From Motiliproteus sediminis (GTDB lineage: Bacteria; Pseudomonadota; Gammaproteobacteria; Pseudomonadales; Balneatricaceae), in assembly GCF_017912535.1 (NCBI RefSeq), contig NZ_JAERQK010000001.1, positions 248,001 through 312,000 of the forward strand: a stretch of 64,000 nt of DNA, given 5' to 3'. Below the pieces are notes generated by a model. It did not search any database and was not told the DNA's origin. It saw only the letters and a list, made by a program, of their open reading frames with translations. Position numbers and translations under genes: made by a program. This document shows positions 27,493 to 36,364 of the stretch, in pieces. The stretch's first letter is position 1, and each line of letters opens with the position of its first letter.

Positions 27493-29058
27493 TCAGATCT
27501 TGCGGACCGGAATATCCAGCGTCTGGATTCGATAGGCAACTTGTCTGGGGGTCATTCCCAGTAGCCGCGCCGCTTTGGCCTGCACCCAGCCGGCTTGCTC
27601 CAGTGCGGCGATGACCCGTTCCCGTTCGTCCAGTTCCGGGTCATCCAGATCCACCGCCTGCGGTGCCGGGGCAGCGACCGCGCCGGTGCCGCCATTGACC
27701 ACGCCGGTCATGCGGATGGCGTCCTGATCGATGCGTCCTTCCTGACTCATGATCGCAGCGCGTTCGAGGCAGTTCTCCAGCTCCCGCACGTTGCCGGGCC
27801 AGTGGTGCTGCATCAGCAATCGAATGGCGCTGTCCTTGATCTCAAGGGTGCGTCCCTGACGTTTGGATAGCTTGGTTACCAGGGCCTTGGCCAGCGCCGG
27901 GATGTCCTCGATCCGTCCCGCCAGCGGTGCCACCTGGATCGGCATGACATTGAGGCGGTAGTAGAGATCCTCACGGAAGTCGCCTTCGGCCACTTCGGCT
28001 TCCAGGTCCCGATTGGTGGCGGCGATGATCCGCACATCCACTTTGAGGGTCTTGGTGCCGCCTACGCGCTGCAGTTCCCCCTCCTGTAATACCCGCAGCA
28101 GTTTGGCCTGGAAGGTGGGGCTGATCTCGCCGATCTCATCCAGAAACAGGGTGCCGCCGTCAGCCTGTTCAAAGCGCCCTTTGTGTTGGTGAGTGGCGCC
28201 GGTGAAAGCGCCTTTTTCATGCCCGAACAGCTCCGATTCCAGCAGGTTGTCGGGCAGGGCCGCGCAGTTGAGTTTGACGAAGGTGGCGTTGGCGCGTGGC
28301 GAGTTGTAGTGAATGGCGCTGGCGATCAACTCTTTACCGGTACCCGACTGGCCGCGAATCAGCACGGTGGTATCCCATTTGGCCACCTGGCGCACCTGAT
28401 CGAACACCTGCCGCATCGGTGCCGAGGCACCGACTATGTTGTCAAAACCATGCTCCGCCTTGATCGCCCGGCGCAGGCTGTCGCGTTCGTTGGTCAGGGA
28501 TTTGCGTTCGCGCTCGACCTCCCACGCCAGCCGCACGCTGTTGCCCATCAGGTTGGCGATCATCTCCATCAGCTGCAAGCGGTCGTCGAGCAGCGGGCGC
28601 GGTTCTTTCGGCGGTTGGGCCGACAGCACCCCAACCGGTTCGTCGCTACCGGCAAAGATCGGCACGCAGATAAAGGGCAGCAGGTTGTCGTACAGGCCGA
28701 GGCGGTCGAGAAACTCCGGCTCGTCGATCAGGCGTTCGACCATTTTGGGCACGCCGCTGCTGAGCACCTGTCCGGTGATGCCCTCACCGGCGCGATAGCT
28801 GACGCTGGGCAAGTTGGGTTGATCAGGTGCGTGCAGGGCGCTCAGCAGCAGGTTGCCACTTTGCGGGTCCAGCAAGGTCACCATGCCGTGACTCATTTTG
28901 GCGCGCGCGTGCAGGATTTTGAGTACTTCACGCAGGGTGGACTCAAGATCGAGGGAGCGGTTCAGTACCTCGCTGACCCGATAGAGAGTATTGAGCTGGG
29001 TGCGCAGCAGTTCTCCGCGGTGGCGTTCACTGCTGACCGAAATCAGTACGTCATCCAC
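27493..29058 (-). CDS. nifA: Nif-specific transcriptional activator NifA
   Basis: NifA activates sigma-54 promoters of nif genes. The 521-residue protein has an N-terminal GAF domain (about 24-185), an AAA+ domain with Walker [19 protein letters not shown], the sigma-54 contact loop GAFTGA ([20 protein letters not shown]), Walker [12 protein letters not shown], and a C-terminal HTH ([20 protein letters not shown]). The interdomain linker has no Cys cluster, unlike the oxygen-sensing NifA of rhizobia, which fits control by NifL encoded just upstream (10-bp gap). DNA targets are TGT-N10-ACA sites, which are present before nifB and in the nifL-rnfA region. Confidence 0.96.
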   Translation of the reverse strand: MDDVLISVSSERHRGELLRTQLNTLYRVSEVLNRSLDLESTLREVLKILHARAKMSHGMVTLLDPQSGNLLLSALHAPDQPNLPSVSYRAGEGITGQVLSSGVPKMVERLIDEPEFLDRLGLYDNLLPFICVPIFAGSDEPVGVLSAQPPKEPRPLLDDRLQLMEMIANLMGNSVRLAWEVERERKSLTNERDSLRRAIKAEHGFDNIVGASAPMRQVFDQVRQVAKWDTTVLIRGQSGTGKELIASAIHYNSPRANATFVKLNCAALPDNLLESELFGHEKGAFTGATHQHKGRFEQADGGTLFLDEIGEISPTFQAKLLRVLQEGELQRVGGTKTLKVDVRIIAATNRDLEAEVAEGDFREDLYYRLNVMPIQVAPLAGRIEDIPALAKALVTKLSKRQGRTLEIKDSAIRLLMQHHWPGNVRELENCLERAAIMSQEGRIDQDAIRMTGVVNGGTGAVAAPAPQAVDLDDPELDERERVIAALEQAGWVQAKAARLLGMTPRQVAYRIQTLDIPVRKI

Positions 29059-29068
29059 GTCAGGCTCC

Positions 29069-30580
29069 TTATCGCTCGGCCAGAGCGGGGAAAGTCAGAT
29101 TGAAACGACAGCCCGGCTGGCTGTGCGGCGCGATCTCGACAGTGGCTCCATGATCGTTAGCGACATCCTGTACCAGCGCCAGACCCATGCCGCCACGCTT
29201 GGCGTGCCGGCGTTGTACGCTGAAGAAGGGCTGGAATACCTTGTGCCGAATCTCTTCGGCGATTCCGGGACCATTATCAGCAATCACCACCCGCACGCCG
29301 TCATCAAGGCGTTCGGTGGCGATATACAGTTCGCGCTCGCGGACACCGCCGTCAGCCATGGCGTTGAGAGCGTTGTCGAGCAGCTGTTTGAACAGGTTGC
29401 AGAGCGATACGTCCTCGCCCAGAACGCTGGGCAAGGTGTTGCAGGGCTTCCAGTCAACGATCACCCCGTCGGCCAGCAGGCGTTCGGTGTACAGCGACAG
29501 CACTTCGCGTAGCAGTTCGTTCATGTTGAGCGGCATCTTGCGTTTGCGCGGTTCTTCCGGCAACGCTTGCTTGAGGGTGTCGATCGCCAGGTTGCAGGAA
29601 TCGCTGACTTCGGTCAGGGCCTTGTGCAGCGGGTCATCGTCGCCACTGCGTTTGTGCTGAATCGCTGCGGCGGCGCCGATGATATTGAGCGGGCGCTGCA
29701 GCTGATACATGGCGCCGAACAGCGCTTCGCGCATGCTGTAGACCAGTTCGTTCTCCGCCAGACGAGCCATCAGGGCGTTGATGCGCACCTCCTCCTGTTG
29801 AATCTTGAGGTCGGTGATGTCGTTGACGGTCAGCAGCAGGCAGTCGTGTGCCAGCTCCTGATTGAAGCTGTCATCGCTCTGCCACAGCTTGAGTGCACTG
29901 CCGGAACAGCTCAGCCAGCGCGGGGTGCCGATGCCAGGAATATCGTACCGCAGCTCCAGATCGGCAAAATCCCGGCAACTGCTGAAATCGAGCCTCAGAC
30001 GCTTGGCCAGCACGTTGAGCAGTTGGTCGAGATCGCAGCTCAGGGCCAGACATAGGCGCTCGGCAGCCGGGTTCTGGAAGCGCAGCTTGCCCCGGCTATC
30101 GATCAGCAGCGTGGCGACGGGGCTGGTTTTGACGATGGAGTCGGTCAGGGTGCGTTGGTTGTCGAGGTCCTGGTTGAGCTTTTGGATCCGGGTGATATCG
30201 CGGTGCATCGCCAGATAGTGCGTGGTGTTGCTCTGGTCATCGATCACCGGAGTGATGGTTAACTCGGCCAGGTAAAGCGCTTTGTCTTTACGCTGGTTGA
30301 CCAGCCGGCCGCTCCAGACCTCCTGCTTCAGCAGCGTGTCCCACAACTCGCCATAGATGCACGCGGGGGTTCTGCCGGCGGACAGCATGCGCGTCGGTTG
30401 TCCCTGGATCTCGTCAAGGGTATAGCCGGTCACCTGGGTGAAGGTCCGGTTGGCATAGAGGATCACGCCCTTGGGGTCGGTGATGCTGATCGCAATGGGG
30501 GCCTGATCAACGGTCTCGAAGTAGATCTCGTAGGGCAGGGCGTACTGCCCCGATGTCTTCAGCAACTGCTGTTTCGCCAT
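29069..30580 (-). CDS. nifL: Nitrogen fixation regulatory protein NifL
   Basis: NifL binds and inhibits NifA under oxygen or fixed-nitrogen excess. The 503-residue protein has PAS1 (about 20-140; YANRTFTQVTGYTLDEIQGQ, the flavin-binding PAS), PAS2 (about 145-270), and a GHKL ATP-binding domain (N box LFKQLLDNALNAMADGGVRE; VIADNGPGIAEEI; GGMGLALVQDVANDHGA). In the dimerisation segment, ALFGAMYQLQRPLNIIGAA, no His occupies the phosphoacceptor position, consistent with NifL acting by protein contact and not phosphotransfer. It is the first gene of nifLA and has its own sigma-54 promoter. Confidence 0.94.
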   Translation of the reverse strand: MAKQQLLKTSGQYALPYEIYFETVDQAPIAISITDPKGVILYANRTFTQVTGYTLDEIQGQPTRMLSAGRTPACIYGELWDTLLKQEVWSGRLVNQRKDKALYLAELTITPVIDDQSNTTHYLAMHRDITRIQKLNQDLDNQRTLTDSIVKTSPVATLLIDSRGKLRFQNPAAERLCLALSCDLDQLLNVLAKRLRLDFSSCRDFADLELRYDIPGIGTPRWLSCSGSALKLWQSDDSFNQELAHDCLLLTVNDITDLKIQQEEVRINALMARLAENELVYSMREALFGAMYQLQRPLNIIGAAAAIQHKRSGDDDPLHKALTEVSDSCNLAIDTLKQALPEEPRKRKMPLNMNELLREVLSLYTERLLADGVIVDWKPCNTLPSVLGEDVSLCNLFKQLLDNALNAMADGGVRERELYIATERLDDGVRVVIADNGPGIAEEIRHKVFQPFFSVQRRHAKRGGMGLALVQDVANDHGATVEIAPHSQPGCRFNLTFPALAER

Positions 30581-30623
30581 GGTTGCACCTGTTTGTCATA
30601 GTCGCTCCAGTAATTGACATTGA

Positions 30624-30639
30624 TGCAATACGTGAGCCA
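30624..30639 (-). promoter_or_regulatory. Sigma-54 promoter of nifLA
   Basis: Minus strand TGGCTCACGTATTGCA: GG-N10-GC with -24 TGGC and a perfect -12 TTGCA. Start predicted near 30613, about 33 bases before the nifL ATG. Confidence 0.78.
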
Positions 30640-30688
30640 GAACCCAGTTTTTGCCCTGCAGCCCACGGGGCACCTGCTATCAGGCTGT

Positions 30689-30704
30689 TGTTGGTTTTGC
30701 GACA
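30689..30704. promoter_or_regulatory. NifA site 1 between nifL and rnfA
   Basis: TGTTGGTTTTGCGACA is an exact TGT-N10-ACA. It lies about 50 bp from the nifL -24 element and about 130 bp from the rnfA -24 element. Confidence 0.72.
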
Positions 30705-30729
30705 AATGGGTCTGCGGTGGGTTTGGGTC

Positions 30730-30745
30730 TGTGGCATACAGCACA
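30730..30745. promoter_or_regulatory. NifA site 2 between nifL and rnfA
   Basis: TGTGGCATACAGCACA is a second exact TGT-N10-ACA, 41 bp centre-to-centre from site 1 (about four helical turns). It is about 90 bp from both -24 elements, the usual enhancer distance. Confidence 0.72.
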
Positions 30746-30832
30746 GAAACGGACTGGGGGCAGGCACCGGCGGATAGAAAAGAAACCCCGTAGATACAGC
30801 GGTTAAGACGATTTTTGCGCTGCGGCGAAAGC

Positions 30833-30848
30833 TGGCATGAGCCCTGCA
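30833..30848 (+). promoter_or_regulatory. Sigma-54 promoter of the rnf operon
   Basis: TGGCATGAGCCCTGCA: GG-N10-GC, with -24 TGGCA-G (one mismatch to TGGCACG) and -12 CTGCA. Start predicted near 30859, about 49 bases before the rnfA GTG. Confidence 0.75.
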
Positions 30849-30907
30849 ACGGTGATTTCCAGTAAACGAGCACGCCGCACCAAGGCGGTGCGTCGAGGGA
30901 GGTAAAC

Positions 30908-31489
30908 GTGAGCGAATACCTGTTGCTGATCATTGGTACCGCGCTGGTCAATAACGTAGTGCTGGTGAAGTTTTTGGGCCTGTGCCCCTTTATGGGCGTA
31001 TCGGGCAAGCTCGACACCGCGCTGGGGATGGGCATGGCGACCACCTTTGTGCTGACGTTGGCGGCCGCCGCCAGTTGGGCCATTGAGGAGCTGATACTGG
31101 CGCCTCTGGGGATCAGCTTTTTGCGAATTCTGTCGTTCATTCTGGTGATCGCGGCGGTGGTGCAGTTCACCGAAATGCTGGTCAAGAAAACCAGCCCGGT
31201 ACTGTACCAGTTGCTCGGTATCTTTCTGCCGCTGATTACCACCAACTGTGCGGTGCTGGGGGTGGCGCTGCTCAACGTGCAGGAGGGCAACGGCTTTGTC
31301 GACAGCTTGCTGTACGGCATGGGCTCAGCGCTGGGATTCAGTCTGGTGATGGTTATCTTTGCCGGATTGCGGGAACGGCTGGAGTATGCCGAGGTGCCTG
31401 AAACCTTCGCCGGAACGCCGGTTGCGTTCATCGTTGCCGGCTTGTTGTCCATGGCCTTCATGGGCTTTGCCGGCTTACCGAGCCATTAA
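30908..31489 (+). CDS. rnfA: Electron transport complex subunit RnfA
   Basis: RnfA is an inner-membrane subunit of the ion-translocating ferredoxin:NAD+ oxidoreductase. The 193-residue protein has six hydrophobic segments and the family blocks [20 protein letters not shown] and [20 protein letters not shown], each carrying a Cys that binds the membrane [2Fe-2S] cluster shared with RnfE. Start is GTG with GGGAGGT. In Azotobacter-type diazotrophs the rnf1 operon beside nifLA supplies low-potential electrons to nitrogenase; here the sigma-54 and NifA sites support the same role. Confidence 0.96.
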   Translation: MSEYLLLIIGTALVNNVVLVKFLGLCPFMGVSGKLDTALGMGMATTFVLTLAAAASWAIEELILAPLGISFLRILSFILVIAAVVQFTEMLVKKTSPVLYQLLGIFLPLITTNCAVLGVALLNVQEGNGFVDSLLYGMGSALGFSLVMVIFAGLRERLEYAEVPETFAGTPVAFIVAGLLSMAFMGFAGLPSH

Positions 31490-31501
31490 GGAGGATCGCC
31501 T

Positions 31502-32089
31502 ATGTTAGCCGCCATCGTTGCGTTAGCACTGCTGGGCCTGGGGCTCGGTTATCTCCTGGGGGTCGCGGCGATTCACCTGCGGGTGGAGGAGCCTGAGATC
31601 GTGCAGGAGATCGAGGCATTGCTGCCCGGCACCAACTGCGGCCAGTGTGGCTTTCCCGGCTGTCCGGCGGGCGCCAAAGCGTTGGCCGAAGGTAGTGCGC
31701 CGGTAACCCTGTGCCCGCCGGGGGGCAAGCCACTGGCTGAAGCGCTGGCGGCAAAGCTGGGGGTGGAACTGGATCTGGCTGCCATGGGCGATGACAGCCC
31801 CAAGGTGGCTCAGGTGATAGAGGAACAGTGCATCGGATGCACCCGTTGCTTCAAGGTCTGTCCGACCGACGCCATCGTGGGCGCGCCCAAGCAACTGCAT
31901 AACGTTATCAGCGATGCCTGTACCGGGTGTAATAAATGTACCGATATCTGCCCCACCATGGGGATCAAACTCTGTCGCCCCAAGGCCACGCTGGCCAACT
32001 GGCAGTGGCCCAAGCCGGCGATAACACCGGCGCAAGCGTTAAACGACATCAAGTCCGTGGATGACGATGATCGACAGGAGGCCGTGTAA
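31502..32089 (+). CDS. rnfB: Electron transport complex subunit RnfB
   Basis: RnfB is the membrane-anchored ferredoxin-like subunit that receives electrons in the complex. The 195-residue protein has an N-terminal TM (about residues 2-24), a four-Cys cluster motif in GTNCGQCGFPGCPAGAKALA (plus a later Cys), and two 4Fe-4S motifs, CIGCTRCFKVCPTDAI and CTGCNKCTDICPTMGIKL. Length is normal for proteobacterial RnfB. A strong AAGGAGG site precedes the ATG; its stop overlaps rnfC by one base. Confidence 0.96.
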   Translation: MLAAIVALALLGLGLGYLLGVAAIHLRVEEPEIVQEIEALLPGTNCGQCGFPGCPAGAKALAEGSAPVTLCPPGGKPLAEALAAKLGVELDLAAMGDDSPKVAQVIEEQCIGCTRCFKVCPTDAIVGAPKQLHNVISDACTGCNKCTDICPTMGIKLCRPKATLANWQWPKPAITPAQALNDIKSVDDDDRQEAV

Positions 32090-33573
32090 TGAAGTTGTTC
32101 AGCTTCCGGGGTGGCATTCATCCGCTGGAGCGCAAAGAGCGCACCCGCGATCTGCCGATAGAAGTGATGCCGATGCCCAAACGGCTGTATGTGCCGTTGC
32201 AGCAGCATATTGGCGAACCGGCAGTAGCGATTGTCAGTGCCGGTGAGAAAGTCCGCCGCGGCCAGCTGTTGGGCGGCAGTGCGGGTAAGGTGTCGGCGCC
32301 GGTTCACTCGCCCGCCGATGGCGTGGTGGTAGAGGTGACGGAGTTTGCTTCACCCCATCCGGCGGCGCTGCCTGTTACCACCGCGGTGATTGACGTCGAT
32401 GATGAACAGACTCCCTGGCAGGCACCCGGTGAGGATCCCTTTACCCTGTCCGGTGAGGAGTTGGCGCGGCGGATCCGCGAGGCGGGTATTGTCGGCATGG
32501 GGGGCGCGACTTTCCCCAGCGCGGTCAAACTCGATCAGGCTCGCCGTCACAACGTCGATACGCTGATTATCAACGGCGGCGAGTGTGAACCTTACCTCAC
32601 CTGCGATGATCGCCTGATGCAGGAGCGCGGCCAGCAGATGCTGATCGGCATCGAGCTGATGCTGCGCTGCCTGGAAGCCAGTCGCGCGGTAATCGTGGTC
32701 GAAGACAACAAAGAGGCGGCGCTGGCCAACCTGCGCCGTCTCTGCACCAATCCCGAGCGGATTCGCACCGTGAGTGTACCCACCCGCTACCCGCAAGGAT
32801 CGCAGAAACAGATGATGCAGTCGGTGCTGGGGCGTGAGGTACCGGCGGGCGCTCACGGTGTCGAACTCGGGGCGATCATGCACAACGTGGCGACCGCGTT
32901 TGCCGTGTATGAAGCCCTGGTGCTGGGTAAGCCGCTGGTGTCGCGGATCGTGACCGTTGGTGGCGGCGCAGTGGCGCGCCCGGCCAATCTCGAAGTCCCC
33001 TTCGGCACGCTGGTAAGCGAACTGCTGGCGCACTGTGATGCCGCCGCCGACGGTGACGGCTTTGGGTACGAACGGCTGCTGATGGGCGGGCCGATGATGG
33101 GGCAGTGGTTGCCGCATCCGGAGGTGCCAATTATCAAGGGCAGCAGCGGTATCATCGCGCTGTCTGAAGAGGAAACCCGGGTCACGCTGCCCCAGCCCTG
33201 CATCCGCTGTACCCGCTGCGTCAGCGTCTGTCCCTCCGGCCTGCTGCCGCTGGAGCTGGCCAAGCGGATACGCAAGGACGACTTTGAAGCTGCCGCTGAG
33301 CTCGGCCTGTCCGACTGTATCGCCTGCGGTTCTTGCGCCTATGTATGCCCCTCCAAGATCCCGCTGGTGCAGTTTTTCCACTACGGCAAAGGCCAGCTTC
33401 AGGCCCGCAGGGTGCAGAGCCGCAAGCTGGAGCGCACCGCCGAACTGGCTTCGGCCAAAGAAACCCGGATGGAAGCGATCGAACGTGAGAAAGCGGAGGC
33501 TGCGGCCAAACGCAAAGCCGAGCAGGCTGCCAAGAAGGCGGCTGAAGCGGCAGCCGCAGCGACTGAGGAGTAG
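32089..33573 (+). CDS. rnfC: Electron transport complex subunit RnfC
   Basis: RnfC is the peripheral NAD(H)-FMN-binding subunit. The 494-residue protein has an N-terminal barrel-sandwich domain, the nucleotide-binding region with GIVGMGGATFPSAVKL and NGGECEPYLTCDDRLMQERG, and two 4Fe-4S motifs, CIRCTRCVSVCPSGLLPLEL and CIACGSCAYVCPSKIPLVQF. The C-terminal Ala/Lys/Glu-rich helix (about residues 455-494) is short compared with enterobacterial RnfC, whose long repeat tail varies. Codon overlap TAATG couples it to rnfB. Confidence 0.96.
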   Translation: MKLFSFRGGIHPLERKERTRDLPIEVMPMPKRLYVPLQQHIGEPAVAIVSAGEKVRRGQLLGGSAGKVSAPVHSPADGVVVEVTEFASPHPAALPVTTAVIDVDDEQTPWQAPGEDPFTLSGEELARRIREAGIVGMGGATFPSAVKLDQARRHNVDTLIINGGECEPYLTCDDRLMQERGQQMLIGIELMLRCLEASRAVIVVEDNKEAALANLRRLCTNPERIRTVSVPTRYPQGSQKQMMQSVLGREVPAGAHGVELGAIMHNVATAFAVYEALVLGKPLVSRIVTVGGGAVARPANLEVPFGTLVSELLAHCDAAADGDGFGYERLLMGGPMMGQWLPHPEVPIIKGSSGIIALSEEETRVTLPQPCIRCTRCVSVCPSGLLPLELAKRIRKDDFEAAAELGLSDCIACGSCAYVCPSKIPLVQFFHYGKGQLQARRVQSRKLERTAELASAKETRMEAIEREKAEAAAKRKAEQAAKKAAEAAAAATEE

Positions 33574-33582
33574 GAGAGAGCG

Positions 33583-34683
33583 ATGAGTCAGACCCTGATA
33601 AGCGGCCCTCACACCCTGGCCAGCAGTACCGTCAGCCGCACCATGCTGTGGGTGATGGTAGCGCTGCTGCCGGCAACGCTGTGGGGCCTGTACCTGTTCG
33701 GTTGGCCAGCGATCAACCTGTTTGCCATCACCCTCGCCTCGGCGCTGCTGTTTGAAGCTGCTTGCCTCTATCTGGCCGGACGGCCGGTGCAACTGACCCT
33801 GTTCGATGGTTCCGCGTTGCTGACCGCATGGCTGCTGGCCATGAGCCTGCCTCCCTGGGCACCTTGGTGGGTGGGGGTGCTCGGCAGTTTTATTGCCATC
33901 GTGATCGGCAAGCAGGTGTTTGGTGGCCTGGGCCACAACCTGTTTAACCCGGCCATGGTGGCGCGGGTGGCTCTACTGGTATCGTTCCCGCTGCAGCTGA
34001 CCAGCTGGACCGCGCCTGCACCGCTATTTGCCGATGGCTCCCCCGGCTTTATCGACGGTCTGGCGATCACCTTCGGCGGGCTGCAAATTGACGGTTTCAG
34101 CGGCGCGTCGCTGCTGGGAGAGGTTAAAACCGAATTCACCACCGGCAAGGTGCTGTCCGAGATTATGCCCGGCGGGATGGAGTACAGCGGTCCGCTATGG
34201 GGCCACACCTATGGCAGTCTGGGGGAAACCTCGGCGTTGCTGATTCTTGCCGGCGGTCTGCTGCTGGTCACCATCGGTCTGATCAACTGGACGATCCCGG
34301 CGTCGATGCTGGGCAGTGTTGCGCTGCTAGCAACGCTGATGAACCTGGTTGATCCCGAGCACTACCCGGACGCCGGTTTTCACCTGTTTTCCGGGGCGTT
34401 GATGCTGGGCGCCTTTTTCATCGCTACCGATATGGTGACTTCGCCCAATACCTGGAGCGGCCAACTGCTGTTCGGCGCCGGCTGCGGCGCGCTGGTATAC
34501 GTCATCCGTACCTGGGGCGGCTACCCCGAAGGGGTGGCGTTCGCGGTATTGCTGATGAACGCGCTGACCCCGTTGATCGACTACTACATCAAACCGCGCA
34601 TCTACGGACGGGACCGCCGTGGTAATCCGCTGACGCTGGATAAGGTTGAGGGCGACCACCGCGCCAAGGAGGGGCAGGCATGA
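33583..34683 (+). CDS. rnfD: Electron transport complex subunit RnfD
   Basis: RnfD is the multi-span membrane subunit (366 residues, about nine TM segments) that carries covalent FMN. The flavinylation motif, usually S-G-A-T in DGxSGAT, is here DGFSGASLL, with Ser176 in place of the acceptor Thr. GKQVFGGLGHNLFNPAMVAR and FFIATDMVTSPNTWSGQLLF are typical RnfD/NqrB blocks. ApbE-type flavin transferases accept T or S, so the protein is probably functional. The stop overlaps rnfG by 4 bp. Confidence 0.94.
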   Translation: MSQTLISGPHTLASSTVSRTMLWVMVALLPATLWGLYLFGWPAINLFAITLASALLFEAACLYLAGRPVQLTLFDGSALLTAWLLAMSLPPWAPWWVGVLGSFIAIVIGKQVFGGLGHNLFNPAMVARVALLVSFPLQLTSWTAPAPLFADGSPGFIDGLAITFGGLQIDGFSGASLLGEVKTEFTTGKVLSEIMPGGMEYSGPLWGHTYGSLGETSALLILAGGLLLVTIGLINWTIPASMLGSVALLATLMNLVDPEHYPDAGFHLFSGALMLGAFFIATDMVTSPNTWSGQLLFGAGCGALVYVIRTWGGYPEGVAFAVLLMNALTPLIDYYIKPRIYGRDRRGNPLTLDKVEGDHRAKEGQA

Positions 34684-35351
34684 TCGGGCAGGGCGTACTT
34701 AAACCCAGTTATACCCAGCGCCCCGGCTTCTTTGCCGGCATTCTGGGGATGATGGCAGCGCTGGCGGGTACCTTGCTGGTGATGGGCTTTGTGGCGACCA
34801 AGGAGGATATCGAACTACGGGCGCGGGAAGATCTGCAGCGTTCGCTGGCGGAGGTGCTCCCTGCCGGTGGCTACGACAACGATCCCAGTGCCGACTTTGT
34901 CGATCTTCCCCGTGGCGATCAGCCGCCACTGCGGATCTATCAGGCGCGGCTGGGTGAGCAACCGGTTGCGCTGGCGTTCGAGCAGGCGGAGCCGGGTTAT
35001 TCCGGTGACATACGGCTGGTGATGGGGGTGTCCATGAGCGGCGATATTATCGGCGTGCGGGTACTCTCACACACCGAAACGCCGGGGCTTGGCGACAAGA
35101 TCGAGCTGGCCAAGGATGATTGGGTATTGGGCTTCAACGGACTCTCCCTGACCAAACTGGCCGAAGCGCGCTGGGCGGTGAAGAAAGACGGTGGCGAGTT
35201 CGACCAGTTCAGCGGTGCCACCATCACTCCGCGGGCGGTGGTGAAGGGGGTCAAACGCGGCCTGCTGCTGCAGCGTGAGGCCCTGGGCGCGGCACAGCTT
35301 GAAGCGCTGCAGATTCAATCATCGACCGAGCGGATGGAGGACAAGCCATGA
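34680..35351 (+). CDS. rnfG: Electron transport complex subunit RnfG
   Basis: RnfG is a periplasmic flavoprotein anchored by one N-terminal TM (about residues 18-40). The 223-residue protein has the FMN-binding domain and the flavinylation motif FDQFSGATITPRAVV, with Thr181 the expected FMN attachment site. The block GVRVLSHTETPGLGDKIELA is typical of the family. It overlaps rnfD and rnfE by 4 bp each, showing tight coupling. Confidence 0.95.
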   Translation: MIGQGVLKPSYTQRPGFFAGILGMMAALAGTLLVMGFVATKEDIELRAREDLQRSLAEVLPAGGYDNDPSADFVDLPRGDQPPLRIYQARLGEQPVALAFEQAEPGYSGDIRLVMGVSMSGDIIGVRVLSHTETPGLGDKIELAKDDWVLGFNGLSLTKLAEARWAVKKDGGEFDQFSGATITPRAVVKGVKRGLLLQREALGAAQLEALQIQSSTERMEDKP

Positions 35352-36040
35352 GTTGTGCTGACAACAAACCCCGTTACCGTGAACTCTGGGGCGAAGGGCT
35401 GTGGAATAACAACGTGGTGTTCTCGCAGATGCTGGCGCTCTGCCCGCTGCTGGCGGTTACCGGCACCGCCACCAACGGCCTGGGTATGGGCTTGGTGTCA
35501 CTGGCGGTGTTCGTGATCGCCAATCTGCTGGTATCGATGCTGCGCGGGGTCATTCCCAGCGAAGTGCGTATTCCCGCGTTCGTGTTGCTGATCGCCACCG
35601 TGGTGACCCTGGTCGACCTGATGATGAACGCTTGGCTGCACGAGCTGCACAAAGTGCTGGGGCTGTTTATTCCGCTGATCGTGACCAACTGCGCCATCCT
35701 TGGCCGCGCCGAGGCTTATGCCTACAAGAATCCGGTGCTGCCATCGGTGGTGGACGGGCTGGCCATGGGGCTGGGTTTTACCCTGGCGTTGGTGGTGCTG
35801 GGCGCGAGCCGGGAGATTGTCGGCAGCGGCACGCTGTTTGCCAACGCGCACCTGCTGCTGGGCAGCTCGTTCGCCTTTCTGGAGACCACGCTGATTCCCA
35901 ACTACGGGGGCTTTCTGCTGATGATCCTGCCGCCTGGCGCGTTCATCATGCTGGGCTTTATTGTTGCCGGCAAGCGGGTGCTGGACCGGCGGCTGAAAGC
36001 GGATCACAGTACTCAAACGCCTCAGCCGATGAGCTGTTGA
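35348..36040 (+). CDS. rnfE: Electron transport complex subunit RnfE
   Basis: RnfE is the inner-membrane partner of RnfA, with inverted topology. The 230-residue protein has about six TM segments and the conserved NNVVFSQMLALCPLLAVTGT and LGLFIPLIVTNCAILGRAEA, each with the Cys that ligates the shared cluster. It overlaps rnfG by 4 bp and is followed by rnfH after 15 bp. The C-terminal polar tail is short. Confidence 0.96.
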   Translation: MSCADNKPRYRELWGEGLWNNNVVFSQMLALCPLLAVTGTATNGLGMGLVSLAVFVIANLLVSMLRGVIPSEVRIPAFVLLIATVVTLVDLMMNAWLHELHKVLGLFIPLIVTNCAILGRAEAYAYKNPVLPSVVDGLAMGLGFTLALVVLGASREIVGSGTLFANAHLLLGSSFAFLETTLIPNYGGFLLMILPPGAFIMLGFIVAGKRVLDRRLKADHSTQTPQPMSC

Positions 36041-36055
36041 AAGGAGAGCTGAATC

Positions 36056-36334
36056 ATGATGCAGGTATCCGTGGTCTACGCCGAAACCGATCGTCAGCAC
36101 TGGCTGCCGGTGCAGGTGCATGAGGGGTGCTCGGTGGCGGAGGCGATCCGCCGCTCGGGGATTCTGGAGCGCTATCCGCAGATCGATCTGGAAACCCAGA
36201 AGGTCGGCGTGTTCGGCAAGTTCACCAAGCTGGATGCGGCGCTGAACAACGGTGACCGGGTGGAGATCTACCGACCGATTGTGGCCGATCCCAAGACCGT
36301 CAAACGGCGTCCGCCGGCAGCCGCAGACGAATAG
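36056..36334 (+). CDS. rnfH: RnfH family protein
   Basis: A 92-residue ubiquitin-fold protein (VVYAETDRQHWLPVQVHEGC; GVFGKFTKLDAALNNGDRVE; IYRPIVADPKTVKRRPPAA). RnfH closes nif-linked rnf operons in Azotobacter-type diazotrophs; related proteins occur with ratA toxin homologues elsewhere, but none is present here. Its biochemical job is unclear. AAAGGAGAG precedes the ATG. The gene converges on the response regulator gene with a 30-bp gap and no clear terminator. Confidence 0.9.
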   Translation: MMQVSVVYAETDRQHWLPVQVHEGCSVAEAIRRSGILERYPQIDLETQKVGVFGKFTKLDAALNNGDRVEIYRPIVADPKTVKRRPPAAADE

Positions 36335-36364
36335 TGATCGGCGCTACGGTCGGGGCAGGCGTGC

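Larger units (their letters stand above)
30581..30907. other. Divergent nifL-rnfA control region (327 bp)
   Basis: The region contains no gene. It holds a minus-strand sigma-54 promoter for nifL, two NifA sites, and a plus-strand sigma-54 promoter for rnfA, in that order. It is therefore a compact two-way nif control region. Confidence 0.8.
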
